Positions 6,721-15,759 of a stretch of 54,594 nt of DNA are shown piece by piece (position 1 is the stretch's first letter; the number at the start of each line of letters is the position of its first letter). Origin of the DNA: an uncultured Muribaculaceae bacterium (GTDB taxonomy: Bacteria > Bacteroidota > Bacteroidia > Bacteroidales > Muribaculaceae); the NCBI GenBank assembly GCA_947625935.1, contig CANQQE010000020.1:1-54594 (forward strand). Reading direction: 5' to 3'. A program made the position numbers and the translations under genes. The notes below the pieces were generated by a model, which saw only the letters and a list, made by a program, of their open reading frames with translations, made no database searches and was not told the origin of the DNA.

Positions 6721-8109
6721 TCAGAACTCAGCGTTGTTAGGCGTGCGGGGGAATGGGATGACGTCGCGGATGTTGGTCATGCCGGTGACGAAAAGCACCA
6801 GTCGCTCAAATCCGAGGCCGAATCCAGCATGAGGCACCGTACCGAAGCGGCGCGTGTCGAGATACCACCACATATCTTTCATCGGGATTTCGAGCTCGTT
6901 GATGCGGGTGAGCAGTTTGTCGTAGTTTTCCTCGCGCTCCGATCCGCCGATAATCTCACCGATTTTCGGGAACAGCACGTCCATGGCGCGGACGGTCTTT
7001 CCATCGTCGTTTTGCTTCATATAGAAAGCCTTGATTTCTTTGGGGTAGTCGGTGAGGATAACGGGCTTGCGGAAGTGTTCTTCGACGAGGTAACGCTCGT
7101 GTTCACTTTGAAGGTCAGCACCCCAATAGACGGGGAACTCAAATTTGCGGCCTGACTCCTCAAGGATTTTCACACCTTCAGTATATGTCAGCCGGACGAA
7201 ATCGTTGCTTACCACAAATTTAAGTCGCTCAATCAGTTCGGGGTCGTACATCTGCGCAAGGAACTCTATGTCGTCCTTAGCATTGTCGAGTGCGTAACCG
7301 ATGCAATATTTCACGAACTCCTCGGCGAGATCCATGTTGTCGGTTATGTCATAGAATGCCATTTCCGGCTCGATCATCCAAAATTCCGACAGGTGTCGCG
7401 GGGTGTTGGAGTTTTCGGCGCGGAAAGTCGGACCGAAGGTGTAAATCTGGCCAATCGCCGTTGCACCAAGCTCCCCTTCGAGCTGACCCGATACGGTCAA
7501 TGCGGTAGGTTTGCCAAAGAAGTCGGCCGAGTAATCGACTTTGCCCGACTCATCTTTAGGGAGGTCATTGAGATTGAGCGTGGTCACCTGGAACATAGCA
7601 CCGGCGCCTTCGCAGTCGCTGGCAGTGATGAGCGGGGTGTTGAGATAGAAGAAGCCTCGCTCGTTGAAGAATTTATGTATGGCGAAAGCCAACGCACTGC
7701 GCACGCGCAGAATGGCTCCGAACGTGTTGGTACGGGGACGCAGGTGGGCCTTCTCGCGTAGAAATTCGAGGGTGTGCCCTTTTTTCTGCAACGGATATGT
7801 CTCCGGATCGGCTGTGCCGAATATCTCAAGGGTTTTGGCCTGAATTTCTGCAGTCTGCCCTTTGCCCATTGACTCTACCAGCAGTCCGGTCACATGGATG
7901 CTGGCCCCGGTGGTGATGGGTTTGAGCTGTTCGTCGGTGAACTGGCTCATGTCGAAAACAATCTGTACGTTTTTGATGGTGGAGCCGTCGTTAAGAGCCA
8001 CAAACTGCACATGCTTGTTGCCGCGGCGGGTGCGCACCCAACCCATGACACTCACTTCGTGCCCGAGCTTTTCGGGAGCGAACAGGTCGACTATTTTGGT
8101 ACGTTTCAT
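6721..8109 (-). CDS. asnS: Asparaginyl-tRNA synthetase
   Basis: A 462-residue class IIb aminoacyl-tRNA synthetase that charges tRNA-Asn in the cytoplasm. The N-terminal OB-fold anticodon-binding domain ([20 protein letters not shown]) is followed by the class II core. That core has motif 2 around [19 protein letters not shown] and motif 3 [16 protein letters not shown] near the C-terminus, ending in [10 protein letters not shown]. The asparagine rather than aspartate assignment rests on the whole-protein resemblance to AsnS, including [19 protein letters not shown]. Length is normal. It lies 78 bases downstream of the pseudouridine synthase gene on the same strand and could share its transcript. 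Confidence 0.95.
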   Translation of the reverse strand: MKRTKIVDLFAPEKLGHEVSVMGWVRTRRGNKHVQFVALNDGSTIKNVQIVFDMSQFTDEQLKPITTGASIHVTGLLVESMGKGQTAEIQAKTLEIFGTADPETYPLQKKGHTLEFLREKAHLRPRTNTFGAILRVRSALAFAIHKFFNERGFFYLNTPLITASDCEGAGAMFQVTTLNLNDLPKDESGKVDYSADFFGKPTALTVSGQLEGELGATAIGQIYTFGPTFRAENSNTPRHLSEFWMIEPEMAFYDITDNMDLAEEFVKYCIGYALDNAKDDIEFLAQMYDPELIERLKFVVSNDFVRLTYTEGVKILEESGRKFEFPVYWGADLQSEHERYLVEEHFRKPVILTDYPKEIKAFYMKQNDDGKTVRAMDVLFPKIGEIIGGSEREENYDKLLTRINELEIPMKDMWWYLDTRRFGTVPHAGFGLGFERLVLFVTGMTNIRDVIPFPRTPNNAEF

Positions 8110-8145
8110 TGAGTCTATTATGTTTGAAATGTGATAGATGAGTAT

Positions 8146-8165
8146 GGGCGCGAATAATCGCGCCC
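8146..8165 (-). other. Intercistronic hairpin between the pseudouridine synthase gene and asnS
   Basis: A perfect 8-bp GC-rich stem (8146-8153 with 8158-8165) with a 4-base loop. No T run follows on either strand, so an RNA-processing or attenuation hairpin is as likely as a terminator. Confidence 0.5.
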
Positions 8166-8187
8166 TTACCCCCTATTGATTTAAAAT

Positions 8188-9729
8188 TTATTCAAATGAA
8201 CCCATTTTAAGGAAGTTTACCTCCTCCTGAGTCAGATAACGCCAGCGTCCGCGGGGCAGATTCTTCTTGGTCAGACCGGCGAAGTACACGCGATCCAGCT
8301 TAGTCACATGGTAACCGAGCGACTCGAAGATGCGGCGCACGATGCGGTTGCGACCCGAGTGGATTTCTATACCGGCCTGGTTGCGGTCGTTCTCCGTGGC
8401 GTAGCTGATAGCGTCGGCATGAATCGGGCCGTCCTCAAGCTCGATGCCGTCGGCTATGCGCTGCATGTCGTCCTCGGTAATATCCTTGTCACACCATACA
8501 TGGTAGATTTTTTTCTTGACATATTTGGGGTGAGTGAGACGCGACGCAAGGTCTCCGTCGTTGGTGAGCAGAAGCACGCCGGTGGTGTTGCGGTCGAGAC
8601 GGCCTACGGGGTAAATGCGCTCGGTGCAGGCACCTTTGACGAGATCCATCACTGTCATGCGGCCATTGGGGTCATCGCTTGTGGTGACGCAGTCTTTCGG
8701 CTTGTTGAGCAGAATGTAGCACTTGCTCTCCAATGCCACTACTTTCTCATCGTATTCGACGACATCGCTATGTGAGATTTTCGTTCCCAACTCAGTCACT
8801 ACGTTGCCGTTGACCTTGACCAGACCCTGCTGGATAAATTCGTCGGCTTCGCGACGCGAGCAGATTCCGGCGTTAGCCATGAACTTGTTGAGACGTATCT
8901 GTTCATTGGGATCGGGCAGCGGCATTTCATACTCGATGCGCTTGGGGCGCGGAGTGAAGCTCTTGCCGGGACGCTGCTGGTTGAATCCCTGTCCCTGACG
9001 GCGGTTGTTATAGCCACCGGGACGCTGCTGGTAACCTCCTTGACGGTTCTGGTTGTTGTAACCGCCGGGACGTTGTTGATAGCCGCCGGGACGTTGCTGA
9101 TATCCTCCTTGACGGTTCTGGTTGTTGTAACCGCCGGGACGCTGCTGGTAGCCGCCCTGTCGGTTGTTGTTATAGCCGCCTTGACGAGGTTGGTATCCAC
9201 CCTGGCGGTTGTTGTTATAGCCGCCTTGACGGGGCTGGTAACCGCCCTGGCGGTTGCTGTTATAGCCGCCTTGACGGGGTTGATAGCCCCCCTGACGGTT
9301 GTTATAGCCATTCTGACGGGGCTGATAGCCTGTTGTGCCGGTCGACGGGGTCGTGTTTTCTGCGTTCTCCCCCTCGGCCGCACCCTCGGCAGGCGTGGCG
9401 GCTGAATTGAAATCGGGGCGGGGACGCGGTTGGTAACCACCCTGATTGTAGTTGTTGTAACGGTTATAGCCGCCCTGACGCTGCTGATAGCCGCCTTGAT
9501 TGTTGTAGCGGTTATAGCCACCCATGCGATTGTTATTATAAGGGCGGTTGTTGCCATAAGTACGTTCTGTGCGGTTCTCGTCGGTCATGCCGTCGGAAGC
9601 CGATTGGGCATTGAAATTCCTTGTAGCGTTGTAGCTTGGTTTCTCGAATCGTGTCCCCTCGTGGTCATCTGCGACGGGGCGATTCTCCCCGATTCTCGGT
9701 CGTTTCGGTTTCTTTTCGTTGCTGTCCAT
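8188..9729 (-). CDS. RluB/RsuA-family pseudouridine synthase with long repetitive disordered N-terminus
   Basis: A 513-residue protein. Residues 278-513 form a complete RsuA/RluB-type rRNA pseudouridine synthase: S4 RNA-binding domain (IRLNKFMANAGICSRREADEF) and catalytic domain with the active aspartate D379 in GRLDRNTTGVLLLTNDG. The first ~270 residues are unusual. After an acidic/basic start, residues 65-245 are made of units such as QGGYQPRQGGYNNNR, rich in Q, G, Y, N and R. Such RGG/QGGY tracts bind RNA and can drive phase separation in other proteins (family knowledge). RluB modifies 23S rRNA, but RsuA cannot be ruled out, so I give no symbol. Arginine-rich tails on this enzyme are frequent in Bacteroidetes. 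Confidence 0.85.
   Translation of the reverse strand: MDSNEKKPKRPRIGENRPVADDHEGTRFEKPSYNATRNFNAQSASDGMTDENRTERTYGNNRPYNNNRMGGYNRYNNQGGYQQRQGGYNRYNNYNQGGYQPRPRPDFNSAATPAEGAAEGENAENTTPSTGTTGYQPRQNGYNNRQGGYQPRQGGYNSNRQGGYQPRQGGYNNNRQGGYQPRQGGYNNNRQGGYQQRPGGYNNQNRQGGYQQRPGGYQQRPGGYNNQNRQGGYQQRPGGYNNRRQGQGFNQQRPGKSFTPRPKRIEYEMPLPDPNEQIRLNKFMANAGICSRREADEFIQQGLVKVNGNVVTELGTKISHSDVVEYDEKVVALESKCYILLNKPKDCVTTSDDPNGRMTVMDLVKGACTERIYPVGRLDRNTTGVLLLTNDGDLASRLTHPKYVKKKIYHVWCDKDITEDDMQRIADGIELEDGPIHADAISYATENDRNQAGIEIHSGRNRIVRRIFESLGYHVTKLDRVYFAGLTKKNLPRGRWRYLTQEEVNFLKMGSFE
8995..9537 (-). repeat. Degenerate coding repeats for the QGGYQ(P/Q)R(Q/P)GGYN tract
   Basis: About 540 bases of imperfect tandem repeats of roughly 45 bases within the pseudouridine synthase gene. 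Codon choice varies between units, while GGTTAT/CAGGGC-type blocks recur, so it has arisen by repeated duplication. Copy number may vary between strains. Confidence 0.85.
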
Positions 9730-9860
9730 GATAGTTTTGTTTGTTTCAGTTCTGCCTCTCGGCGGGAAAAATAGTTAAATTTATTGTTTGTTGAGCAATC
9801 TTTAGCGCAGTTAGAAAAACAATCTTATGCTCCTTGCCCTTTCACGGGTGATGAGCGATG

Positions 9861-9892
9861 CAAATATAGAATAAATTCTTGATTACCACAAT
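9861..9892 (-). promoter_or_regulatory. Promoter for the pseudouridine synthase-asnS genes
   Basis: On the minus strand ATTG (9892-9889), a 20-base spacer and TATATTTG (9868-9861) fit the Bacteroidetes promoter with one mismatch in the upstream element. It would give a leader of about 125 bases. Confidence 0.5.
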
Positions 9893-9962
9893 CAAACTTT
9901 CTATTAAAAAATGTTGATTGCCACGCCCGTTAACCCGTTACTCATTCTATAACGCCAATCAT

Positions 9963-9985
9963 GCCCTGCGGTTTGCCCGCAGGGC
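9963..9985 (-). terminator. Hairpin after purB, probable terminator
   Basis: A perfect 9-bp GC-rich stem (9963-9971 with 9977-9985) with a 5-base loop, 21 bases after the purB stop. It lacks a clear T run. Confidence 0.5.
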
Positions 9986-10005
9986 TCGGAGCGACGACGT
10001 TTTTA

Positions 10006-11349
10006 TCAATATCCCGTGTAGGAATGGGGCGACAGGCGGTGAAGCTCGGCGCGCACCTCGTCGCTGACATTGAGAGTGTCGATAAACTCAGATATGCTCT
10101 CCGCGGTAACAGCCGTGTTGGTTCGTGTCAATTGCTTGAGAGTCTCGTAGGGGTTGGGGTAACCCTCGCGGCGCAGTATGGTCTGGATGCCCTCGGCCAC
10201 TACATTCCACATCGAATCGAGATCGGCGTTAATTGCCGCTTCGTTGAGCAACAGCTTATTAAGCCCCTTCAAAGTGCTGTGCATGGCTATAAGGCCGTGA
10301 GCCAAAGGCACACCCACATTGCGCAGCACAGTCGAGTCGGTCAGGTCGCGCTGTAGGCGGGATACGGGCAACTTCTGGGCCAGATGGGCCAGGATGGCGT
10401 TGGCCATGCCGAGATTTCCCTCTGAATTTTCAAAATCAATCGGATTGACCTTGTGGGGCATAGCTGACGAGCCCACCTCACCGGCCTTGATCTTCTGTTT
10501 GAAATACTCCATGGAAATATACATCCACATATCACGGTCGAGATCAAGTATTATGGTGTTGATGCGGCGCAATGCGTCAAACAACGCCGCGAGATTATCG
10601 TAATTTGAAATCTGAGTGGTATATTCCTCACGTTCTATTCCCAACTTCTCGTCGAGAAAACGCGCTGCGAATTCTTGCCAGTTGATATCGGGATAAGCGG
10701 TCAGATGAGCGTTGAAATTACCTGTCGCGCCACCAAACTTTCCGCTCACCACAGCATGATCCAGAGTTTCGAGCTGACGGCGCAGTCGATAGCTGAATAC
10801 CTTTATTTCCTTGCCTAAGCGTGTGGGCGATGCCGGCTGTCCGTGAGTCTTCGCAAGCATAGGAAGGTCGCGCCACTCCTCGGCACGCTGCTCCAAATGG
10901 TCTATCAGTTCAACGAGGACGGGACGGTAGACATCCTCGATCGCTTCCTTCACCGACATAGGCACAGACGTGTTGTTGATGTCCTGCGATGTAAGTCCGA
11001 AATGAATGAACTCCTTATACTGCGAAAGCCCGAATGCGTCAAACCGCTCTTTGATGAAATATTCCACAGCCTTCACGTCATGGTTTGTCACCGACTCTAT
11101 CTCCTTGATGCGGCGGGCATCGTCGAGCGAAAAGTCGGCATATATGCCGCGGAGCTTCCCGAACGCAGCCACAGGCACCGCCGACAATTGGGGAAGAGGT
11201 ATCTCGCACAAAGCGATGAAATATTCAATCTCGACGCGCACGCGATAACGTATCAGCGCATACTCCGAAAAATACTCGTCTAATTTTTCACATTTGCCGC
11301 GATAGCGGCCATCGATCGGCGATATAGCCGTCAGGGAATCAAGTTGCAT
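10006..11349 (-). CDS. purB: Adenylosuccinate lyase
   Basis: A 447-residue fumarase/aspartase-superfamily enzyme that removes fumarate from adenylosuccinate and from SAICAR, two steps of purine synthesis. The start MQLDSLTAISPIDGRYRGK is typical of the long bacterial PurB type. The catalytic serine loop is in the superfamily signature SSAMPHKVNPIDFEN, and the other active-site segments TSQDINNTSV and AKTHGQPASPTRLGKE are intact. Length is normal. It stands alone on the minus strand, with nearly 590 bases of non-coding sequence upstream. Confidence 0.97.
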   Translation of the reverse strand: MQLDSLTAISPIDGRYRGKCEKLDEYFSEYALIRYRVRVEIEYFIALCEIPLPQLSAVPVAAFGKLRGIYADFSLDDARRIKEIESVTNHDVKAVEYFIKERFDAFGLSQYKEFIHFGLTSQDINNTSVPMSVKEAIEDVYRPVLVELIDHLEQRAEEWRDLPMLAKTHGQPASPTRLGKEIKVFSYRLRRQLETLDHAVVSGKFGGATGNFNAHLTAYPDINWQEFAARFLDEKLGIEREEYTTQISNYDNLAALFDALRRINTIILDLDRDMWMYISMEYFKQKIKAGEVGSSAMPHKVNPIDFENSEGNLGMANAILAHLAQKLPVSRLQRDLTDSTVLRNVGVPLAHGLIAMHSTLKGLNKLLLNEAAINADLDSMWNVVAEGIQTILRREGYPNPYETLKQLTRTNTAVTAESISEFIDTLNVSDEVRAELHRLSPHSYTGY

Positions 11350-11936
11350 TGTGAGTAGTCAATATTTTGAACGACGCGAAATTACAAACATTCCGCCATA
11401 TGCGCAAGCACACAACCGACGCCCTATAAAAAATTTGCCCCGAGGCTCCTTTCAATCAAGGAGCCGCAGGACTAAAGCCAAAAGGCATGATTTGTGATTC
11501 TAAAGATAGTTGTCTTATAGCAATTTCCAAGTGTAGAGATTATATCATACTTACATCTTCCACCTGTAACCAGCGAGGCGTCTCCCGACGACATATTGAT
11601 CAATGCCTTTCCTTAGTCCTTTTGTTTGCGTAAAAATTAACCGGCCCAAGGGTGAGCATCAGGTGTTCTCTTTATTGCTGACAAATATATGACATTATTT
11701 TCAATCTCCAACACTATCTTTCACACAAATTTGCTATTATTGACAAAATCAATATTAATTTTACATACTTTATATATCATAAATTATTTTTCATACAAAT
11801 AAGTCTCTTTTACGATTTGCCGATTCCTACAATTTCGTCATTTATCAAAATTATTAGCAATTTTGTAACTTTCATCAAAGTTGACGCGTCTATAAAAAAA
11901 AGCCACGGAATAGATACACCAATAAATATCGACAAT
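11350..11936. other. 587-bp AT-rich non-coding region between purB and a DUF2807 gene
   Basis: No coding frame is convincing. It holds a perfect 8-bp inverted repeat (11444-11451 with 11458-11465, loop of 6) on the purB side and then about 250 bases of very AT-rich sequence. It must hold the divergent promoters. I do not see a full TTTG-N19..21-TAnnTTTG match, only partial ones such as TAACTTTC near 11868. Confidence 0.5.
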
Positions 11937-12758
11937 ATGAAACCCATTCTGTTACCCATAGGAATCATGCTCGCCGTAATGGTCTCGTCATGTATCACAA
12001 TCTATGAATCAAACGGCTCAGATAATTACATATCTGACCAAAGTGACAAAAAGATAAAACTCTCGGGCATAATAGAATCAGAGAGCTACACATTCGACGA
12101 AATCGAACGATACTCTGCAACGGGCATAGTCCCCGTTGTATACCACCCCGACACAAACGCCACAAAAACCACGGTGAAAATAACCGCAGATAAAGCGGTG
12201 TTGGCCCATATCAAAGTAGCAAAACGGGGGAACGAATTACGCATTTACCGAAACAACAACAGCCACAACGACAAAGACAACCTGAAAATCACTGTAACCG
12301 GCCCGGCGATGACGTGCTACAAAACGGAAGCCTCAGCCACCCTGTCGATAGCCGGCACCCTGTCAGCACCGGGAAAATCATTGAAACTCGTCACCTCATC
12401 CTCATCGGGCATATGGGCCGACAGCATCTCAGCAGGCACAATCTCAATCAGTTCTCAATCATCATCGCTCGTGAAAATAGAATCGGTCAACGCCTATATA
12501 TTTAAGGTGACATCCTCATCATCCTCAGAAGTCAACGTGGACAGAATCTATGCCGACTCGACCAAAGCCGACGCTTCATCAAGCTCCGACGTCACCCTTA
12601 ACGGGATTGCTGCAAAAAGCGTGGTAGCCACATCATCCTCATCGGCCAAACTCGTACTTCGGGGACACACCGACAACGCCAACATCGAATGCTCGTCGAG
12701 CGGCACCGTGTCATGGAAAAATCTTTCGGTCAACAGCTCGTTCTTCCATACCTATTAA
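11937..12758 (+). CDS. DUF2807 (GIN-domain) lipoprotein 1
   Basis: A 273-residue protein starting at MKPILLPIGIMLAVMVSSC, a lipoprotein signal with the lipobox cysteine near residue 19. An upstream ATG in frame at 11817 would hide this signal, so I reject it. Residues ~50-270 match the DUF2807 head/GIN domain: an opening ESYTFDEIERYSATGIVPVVYHPD, a segment reading ITVTGPAMTCYKTEASATLSI, and repeated serine turns (TSSSSSEVNVD, DASSSSDVTLN, TSSSSAKLVLR) spaced about 20 residues apart, as in a right-handed beta-helix. It is probably at the outer membrane or cell surface. Function in the family is poorly known, with adhesion suggested by the domain name. Confidence 0.8.
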   Translation: MKPILLPIGIMLAVMVSSCITIYESNGSDNYISDQSDKKIKLSGIIESESYTFDEIERYSATGIVPVVYHPDTNATKTTVKITADKAVLAHIKVAKRGNELRIYRNNNSHNDKDNLKITVTGPAMTCYKTEASATLSIAGTLSAPGKSLKLVTSSSSGIWADSISAGTISISSQSSSLVKIESVNAYIFKVTSSSSSEVNVDRIYADSTKADASSSSDVTLNGIAAKSVVATSSSSAKLVLRGHTDNANIECSSSGTVSWKNLSVNSSFFHTY

Positions 12759-12813
12759 ACTCAAGCATCGTCAACCGACACCACCCATATTATATAAATA
12801 GTACATAACAGAT

Positions 12814-13551
12814 ATGAAATTCAACAAATCATTATCATTGGTGATTGCCATCGCCTTATCGGCCTCAGCATTGACTTCATGCGGCCTCAACATAAACGGA
12901 TTGGCCCAAAGCATCAAAAACGTCAAGAAGTCGGGACACACGGAGAGTAAAAATTACACCTTCGATTCGTCAAAAATATCAGGAATGGACATTGCCGCAG
13001 GAGTCAATGTCACCTACACCGTATCCGATTCCGTCGCCTCGACAGCAGTGACAGTTGAGACCGACGAGGCAATGATGCCCTATGTTGTGGTCAAACTCGA
13101 TGGCAACGAACTTAACATCTACCGCGAAAGCAATGTCAGCAACAGCAATATAGAAATAAATGTAGAAGTTACCGGGCCGTCGCTGACCTCATGGGAAATG
13201 AGTTCCGGATCACAAATCACGGTCAACGGCACAGTATCGGTATCGACAGGCGCGGAAATAGACGCATCGTCGGGTGCATCAGCCAAATTCACAAGCATCC
13301 ACGCGCCCAGACTGTCAATCGACGTGTCATCGGGGAGCATTGCCAATGTGGCGGAATTTAACGGCGGGAAACTGTCGGTCGACGCATCATCGGGTGCCAT
13401 AGCCAAGATAACCGGCATCAGAGGAGCAAGCGTGTCGGCCGAAGCTTCATCGGGGGCCATCGTCAAGCTCGATGGATGGGCCGCCGACACCGATTTCGAC
13501 ACCTCATCGGGAGGCTCGATACGCTGCTCACAGTTGAAACACACACGATGA
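12814..13551 (+). CDS. DUF2807 (GIN-domain) lipoprotein 2
   Basis: A 245-residue paralogue of the preceding protein, 55 bases downstream. The signal MKFNKSLSLVIAIALSASALTSC ends in a lipobox cysteine. The domain opens with ESKNYTFDSSKISGMDIAAG and shows regular coil repeats (IDASSGASAKF, IDVSSGSIANV, VDASSGAIAKI, AEASSGAIVKL), one per about 20 residues, consistent with stacked beta-helix rungs carrying an SSG turn on one face. It is closer to the DUF2807 consensus than its neighbour. The pair is a local duplication, presumably co-transcribed. Confidence 0.85.
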   Translation: MKFNKSLSLVIAIALSASALTSCGLNINGLAQSIKNVKKSGHTESKNYTFDSSKISGMDIAAGVNVTYTVSDSVASTAVTVETDEAMMPYVVVKLDGNELNIYRESNVSNSNIEINVEVTGPSLTSWEMSSGSQITVNGTVSVSTGAEIDASSGASAKFTSIHAPRLSIDVSSGSIANVAEFNGGKLSVDASSGAIAKITGIRGASVSAEASSGAIVKLDGWAADTDFDTSSGGSIRCSQLKHTR

Positions 13552-13575
13552 CGACAACGATATAACTCAATGGCG

Positions 13576-13617
13576 GCCCATTTTCCCATTAACTTTTTTT
13601 AGTTATGGAAGATGGGC
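13576..13617 (+). terminator. Stem-loop between the DUF2807 genes and the deaminase-like gene
   Basis: GCCCAT at 13576-13581 pairs with ATGGGC at 13612-13617, and an inner arm ending in AACT pairs with AGTTATGG around a T-rich loop. It lies 25 bases after the second DUF2807 stop, so a terminator is likely, although the T run is in the loop rather than after the stem. Confidence 0.4.
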
Positions 13618-13660
13618 TTCCACCGCTCAAAATCACTAATTTTGTCAAAATTCAAGTCAA

Positions 13661-14167
13661 ATGATGAAAAAAATACTTCTTTCAGCCGTAGCCGCGCTCG
13701 TAATCGCCGCCCCGGCTATCATCGCTCAGGCAGTGATAACAAAAGTTGACAAAATCGCCCCGACCGACCAGGTTTATATGGACATGGCCACCGAAGCGGC
13801 AAAATCGGCTAAAAAAGCCGGCAAAAAAGCCGACGGTGCGGTTGTCATCCTCAACAACGCTTTCCATTCGAGCGGAAAGCCATCGGGTGACACATCGGCT
13901 GTCCAGGACGCCATAGGGAAAGCCCGCGTCGCTTCGCTTGAAAACGCTAAAATCTACACCGTCAACGAACCCACCACCGAAGCCCTCAACGCCATATCGC
14001 GCCGCAAAGCTCAGGCTGTCTACTTCGTCAATTCGCGCGAAGATGTGGTCAAAGCCGGCATATATCCCGCAGAGGCCTACGACGACTCGAAAATCGACAC
14101 CACAGTCACCCAAGTCCCGATGCACCAGATGGCCTACGATGCCGCCTCAAAACTCATCGGAAAATAA
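13661..14167 (+). CDS. Exported deaminase-fold protein lacking the zinc and catalytic residues
   Basis: A 168-residue protein with an N-terminal signal peptide (MMKKILLSAVAALVIAAPAIIAQA, cleavage after about residue 24). The mature part follows the guanine/tRNA-adenosine deaminase pattern. GAVVILNNAFHSSG matches the first strands, AKIYTVNEPTTEALNAI replaces the family's YTSCEPCPMCLGAI, and the RRKAQAVYFVNSREDVVKAG and PMHQMAYDAA segments match the end. The family's HAE zinc/catalytic motif is replaced near GDTSAVQDA (77-84), and both zinc cysteines of PCxxC are lost (PTTEA, 104-108). It therefore cannot be a normal zinc deaminase and is probably a ligand-binding or structural derivative in the periplasm. 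TAATTTTG at 13637-13644 may be its -7 promoter element. Confidence 0.7.
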   Translation: MMKKILLSAVAALVIAAPAIIAQAVITKVDKIAPTDQVYMDMATEAAKSAKKAGKKADGAVVILNNAFHSSGKPSGDTSAVQDAIGKARVASLENAKIYTVNEPTTEALNAISRRKAQAVYFVNSREDVVKAGIYPAEAYDDSKIDTTVTQVPMHQMAYDAASKLIGK

Positions 14168-14179
14168 CGGTTTCAACAA

Positions 14180-14680
14180 ATGAAAGGAGCAAAACTCCCG
14201 GCTAAAACCAATGTCGCGCGCCTGCTTGACCGGGCGCGCGTTCCTTACGAACTGATTCCCTACGAGGTTGACGAAAATGACCTGGCAGCCACCCATGTCG
14301 CTTCACAGCTCAGCGAGGATATCAGACGGGTGTTCAAGACGCTCGTGCTACACGGAGAGAAAGCCGGATACTTTGTATGCGTTGTCCCCGGCGACGCCGA
14401 GGTTGACCTGAAAAAGGCAGCTAAAGCCGCCGGCGCTAAAAAGGCCGAACTGATTCCCATGAAAGAGCTGCTTCCTCTCACGGGATATATACGCGGAGGA
14501 TGTTGCCCCATAGGCATGAAAAAGCCGTTTCCAACCTTTTTCCACTCTACCGCCCTCGACTACGACTACATCTATGTCAGCGCGGGACAGCGGGGACTTC
14601 AACTAAAGATAAACCCCCGGCAGTTGATAGACTACGTCAAAGCCTCTGTCGCCCCGATAATTGTTACTGCAGATGAATAA
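14180..14680 (+). CDS. ybaK: Cys-tRNA(Pro)/Cys-tRNA(Cys) deacylase, YbaK family
   Basis: A 166-residue cytoplasmic editing enzyme of the YbaK/EbsC family, which hydrolyses cysteine wrongly attached to tRNA-Pro. The family opening [20 protein letters not shown], the segment [12 protein letters not shown] containing the conserved lysine, [25 protein letters not shown] and the glycine loop [20 protein letters not shown] are all present. Length is normal. It begins 12 bases after the deaminase-like gene and overlaps aroC by 8 bases. Confidence 0.9.
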   Translation: MKGAKLPAKTNVARLLDRARVPYELIPYEVDENDLAATHVASQLSEDIRRVFKTLVLHGEKAGYFVCVVPGDAEVDLKKAAKAAGAKKAELIPMKELLPLTGYIRGGCCPIGMKKPFPTFFHSTALDYDYIYVSAGQRGLQLKINPRQLIDYVKASVAPIIVTADE

Positions 14681-15749
14681 ATTCGGCAACCTGTACTCAT
14701 TCACCTCCTTCGGCGAATCCCATGGCCCGACAATCGGAGGAGTCATCGACGGCATCCCCGCCGGCCAGCCAATTGACCTTGACCGCGTGCAGCGCGAGCT
14801 CGACCGCCGCCGTCCCGGACAGTCGGCTATCACAACCGGGCGCAACGAGACCGATCGTCTGACCGTGCTTTCAGGGATGATGGACGGTCTGACAACGGGC
14901 ACCCCCATCGGATTCACCGTGACCAATGCCGATCAGCATTCCCGCGATTACGCGGAATTGCGCGACATATACCGCCCTTCCCATGCCGATTTCACCTACC
15001 AAACAAAATACGGGATCCGAGACCACCGCGGAGGAGGCCGTTCATCGGCCCGGGAGAACATCTCGCGCGTGGTGGCGGGAGCGTTTGCCCGCCAAATTCT
15101 TGAACGCCTCGGAATCACCATCTATGCCTACACCTCCCGTGTCGGCGACATATCGCTCCAAGACGACTACACTCTATATGACCCTGCCCTGATTGACTCA
15201 AACGCCGTGCGTTGTCCCGATACTGAAGCCGCCGAGCGCATGGAACGCCTCATCCTCGACGTCAAGCGCGACGGAGACACCATCGGCGGTGTGGTGACCG
15301 GAGTAATCAAAGGGGCGCCTGCAGGTCTCGGTGAGCCAATCTACGATAAGCTCCATGCCATGCTCGGCGCAGCGATGCTCGGCATCAATGCGGCCAAAGG
15401 ATTTGACTACGGAATGGGATTCGACGGTGTCACTCGCCGCGGAAGCGAGATGATCGACACGTTTATCCCCGGCGACGTGATTCCGAGAACAGCGACCAAT
15501 CACTCAGGAGGCATACAAGGTGGGATATCAAACGGAGCCGACATCTATTTCAGGGTTGCGTTTAAGCCCGTGGCCACGCTGCTGCGGCAGGTTGATACCG
15601 TAGATACCGCAGGCCGCTCCGCCACTCTAAGCGTCAGGGGGCGGCATGATCCATGCGTGTTGCCGCGCGCTGTGCCGGTGGTCGAGGCAATGGCAGCTTG
15701 CGTGATGCTCGACGCCATTTTACTCGACAGAAGCCGCCGCTCATTCTGA
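14673..15749 (+). CDS. aroC: Chorismate synthase
   Basis: A 358-residue enzyme for the last shared step of aromatic amino acid synthesis: FMN-dependent loss of phosphate from EPSP to give chorismate. The start at 14673 gives the family N-terminus [18 protein letters not shown]; the upstream ATG at 14661 adds four residues and is less likely. Further signatures are [15 protein letters not shown], the loop [14 protein letters not shown] and the C-terminal [19 protein letters not shown]. Length is normal. It is translationally coupled to ybaK (8-base overlap) and followed 10 bases later by the radical SAM gene. Confidence 0.97.
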   Translation: MNKFGNLYSFTSFGESHGPTIGGVIDGIPAGQPIDLDRVQRELDRRRPGQSAITTGRNETDRLTVLSGMMDGLTTGTPIGFTVTNADQHSRDYAELRDIYRPSHADFTYQTKYGIRDHRGGGRSSARENISRVVAGAFARQILERLGITIYAYTSRVGDISLQDDYTLYDPALIDSNAVRCPDTEAAERMERLILDVKRDGDTIGGVVTGVIKGAPAGLGEPIYDKLHAMLGAAMLGINAAKGFDYGMGFDGVTRRGSEMIDTFIPGDVIPRTATNHSGGIQGGISNGADIYFRVAFKPVATLLRQVDTVDTAGRSATLSVRGRHDPCVLPRAVPVVEAMAACVMLDAILLDRSRRSF

Positions 15750-15759
15750 GATTTCGACA

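Noticed and set aside
6706-7155. A 149-codon plus-strand frame opposite asnS
   Set aside because: It lies wholly antisense to conserved synthetase motifs.
9040-9405. A long valine/leucine/alanine-rich plus-strand frame opposite the QGGY tract
   Set aside because: It is the complement of a repetitive coding tract on the minus strand; low complexity explains both its length and hydrophobicity.
8995-9537. CRISPR-like appearance of regular repeats
   Set aside because: Units are imperfect, in frame and encode one protein tract; there are no unique spacers or cas genes.
11817-11936. An N-terminal extension of the first DUF2807 protein
   Set aside because: It would place 40 AT-biased residues ahead of a clear lipoprotein signal peptide starting at 11937.
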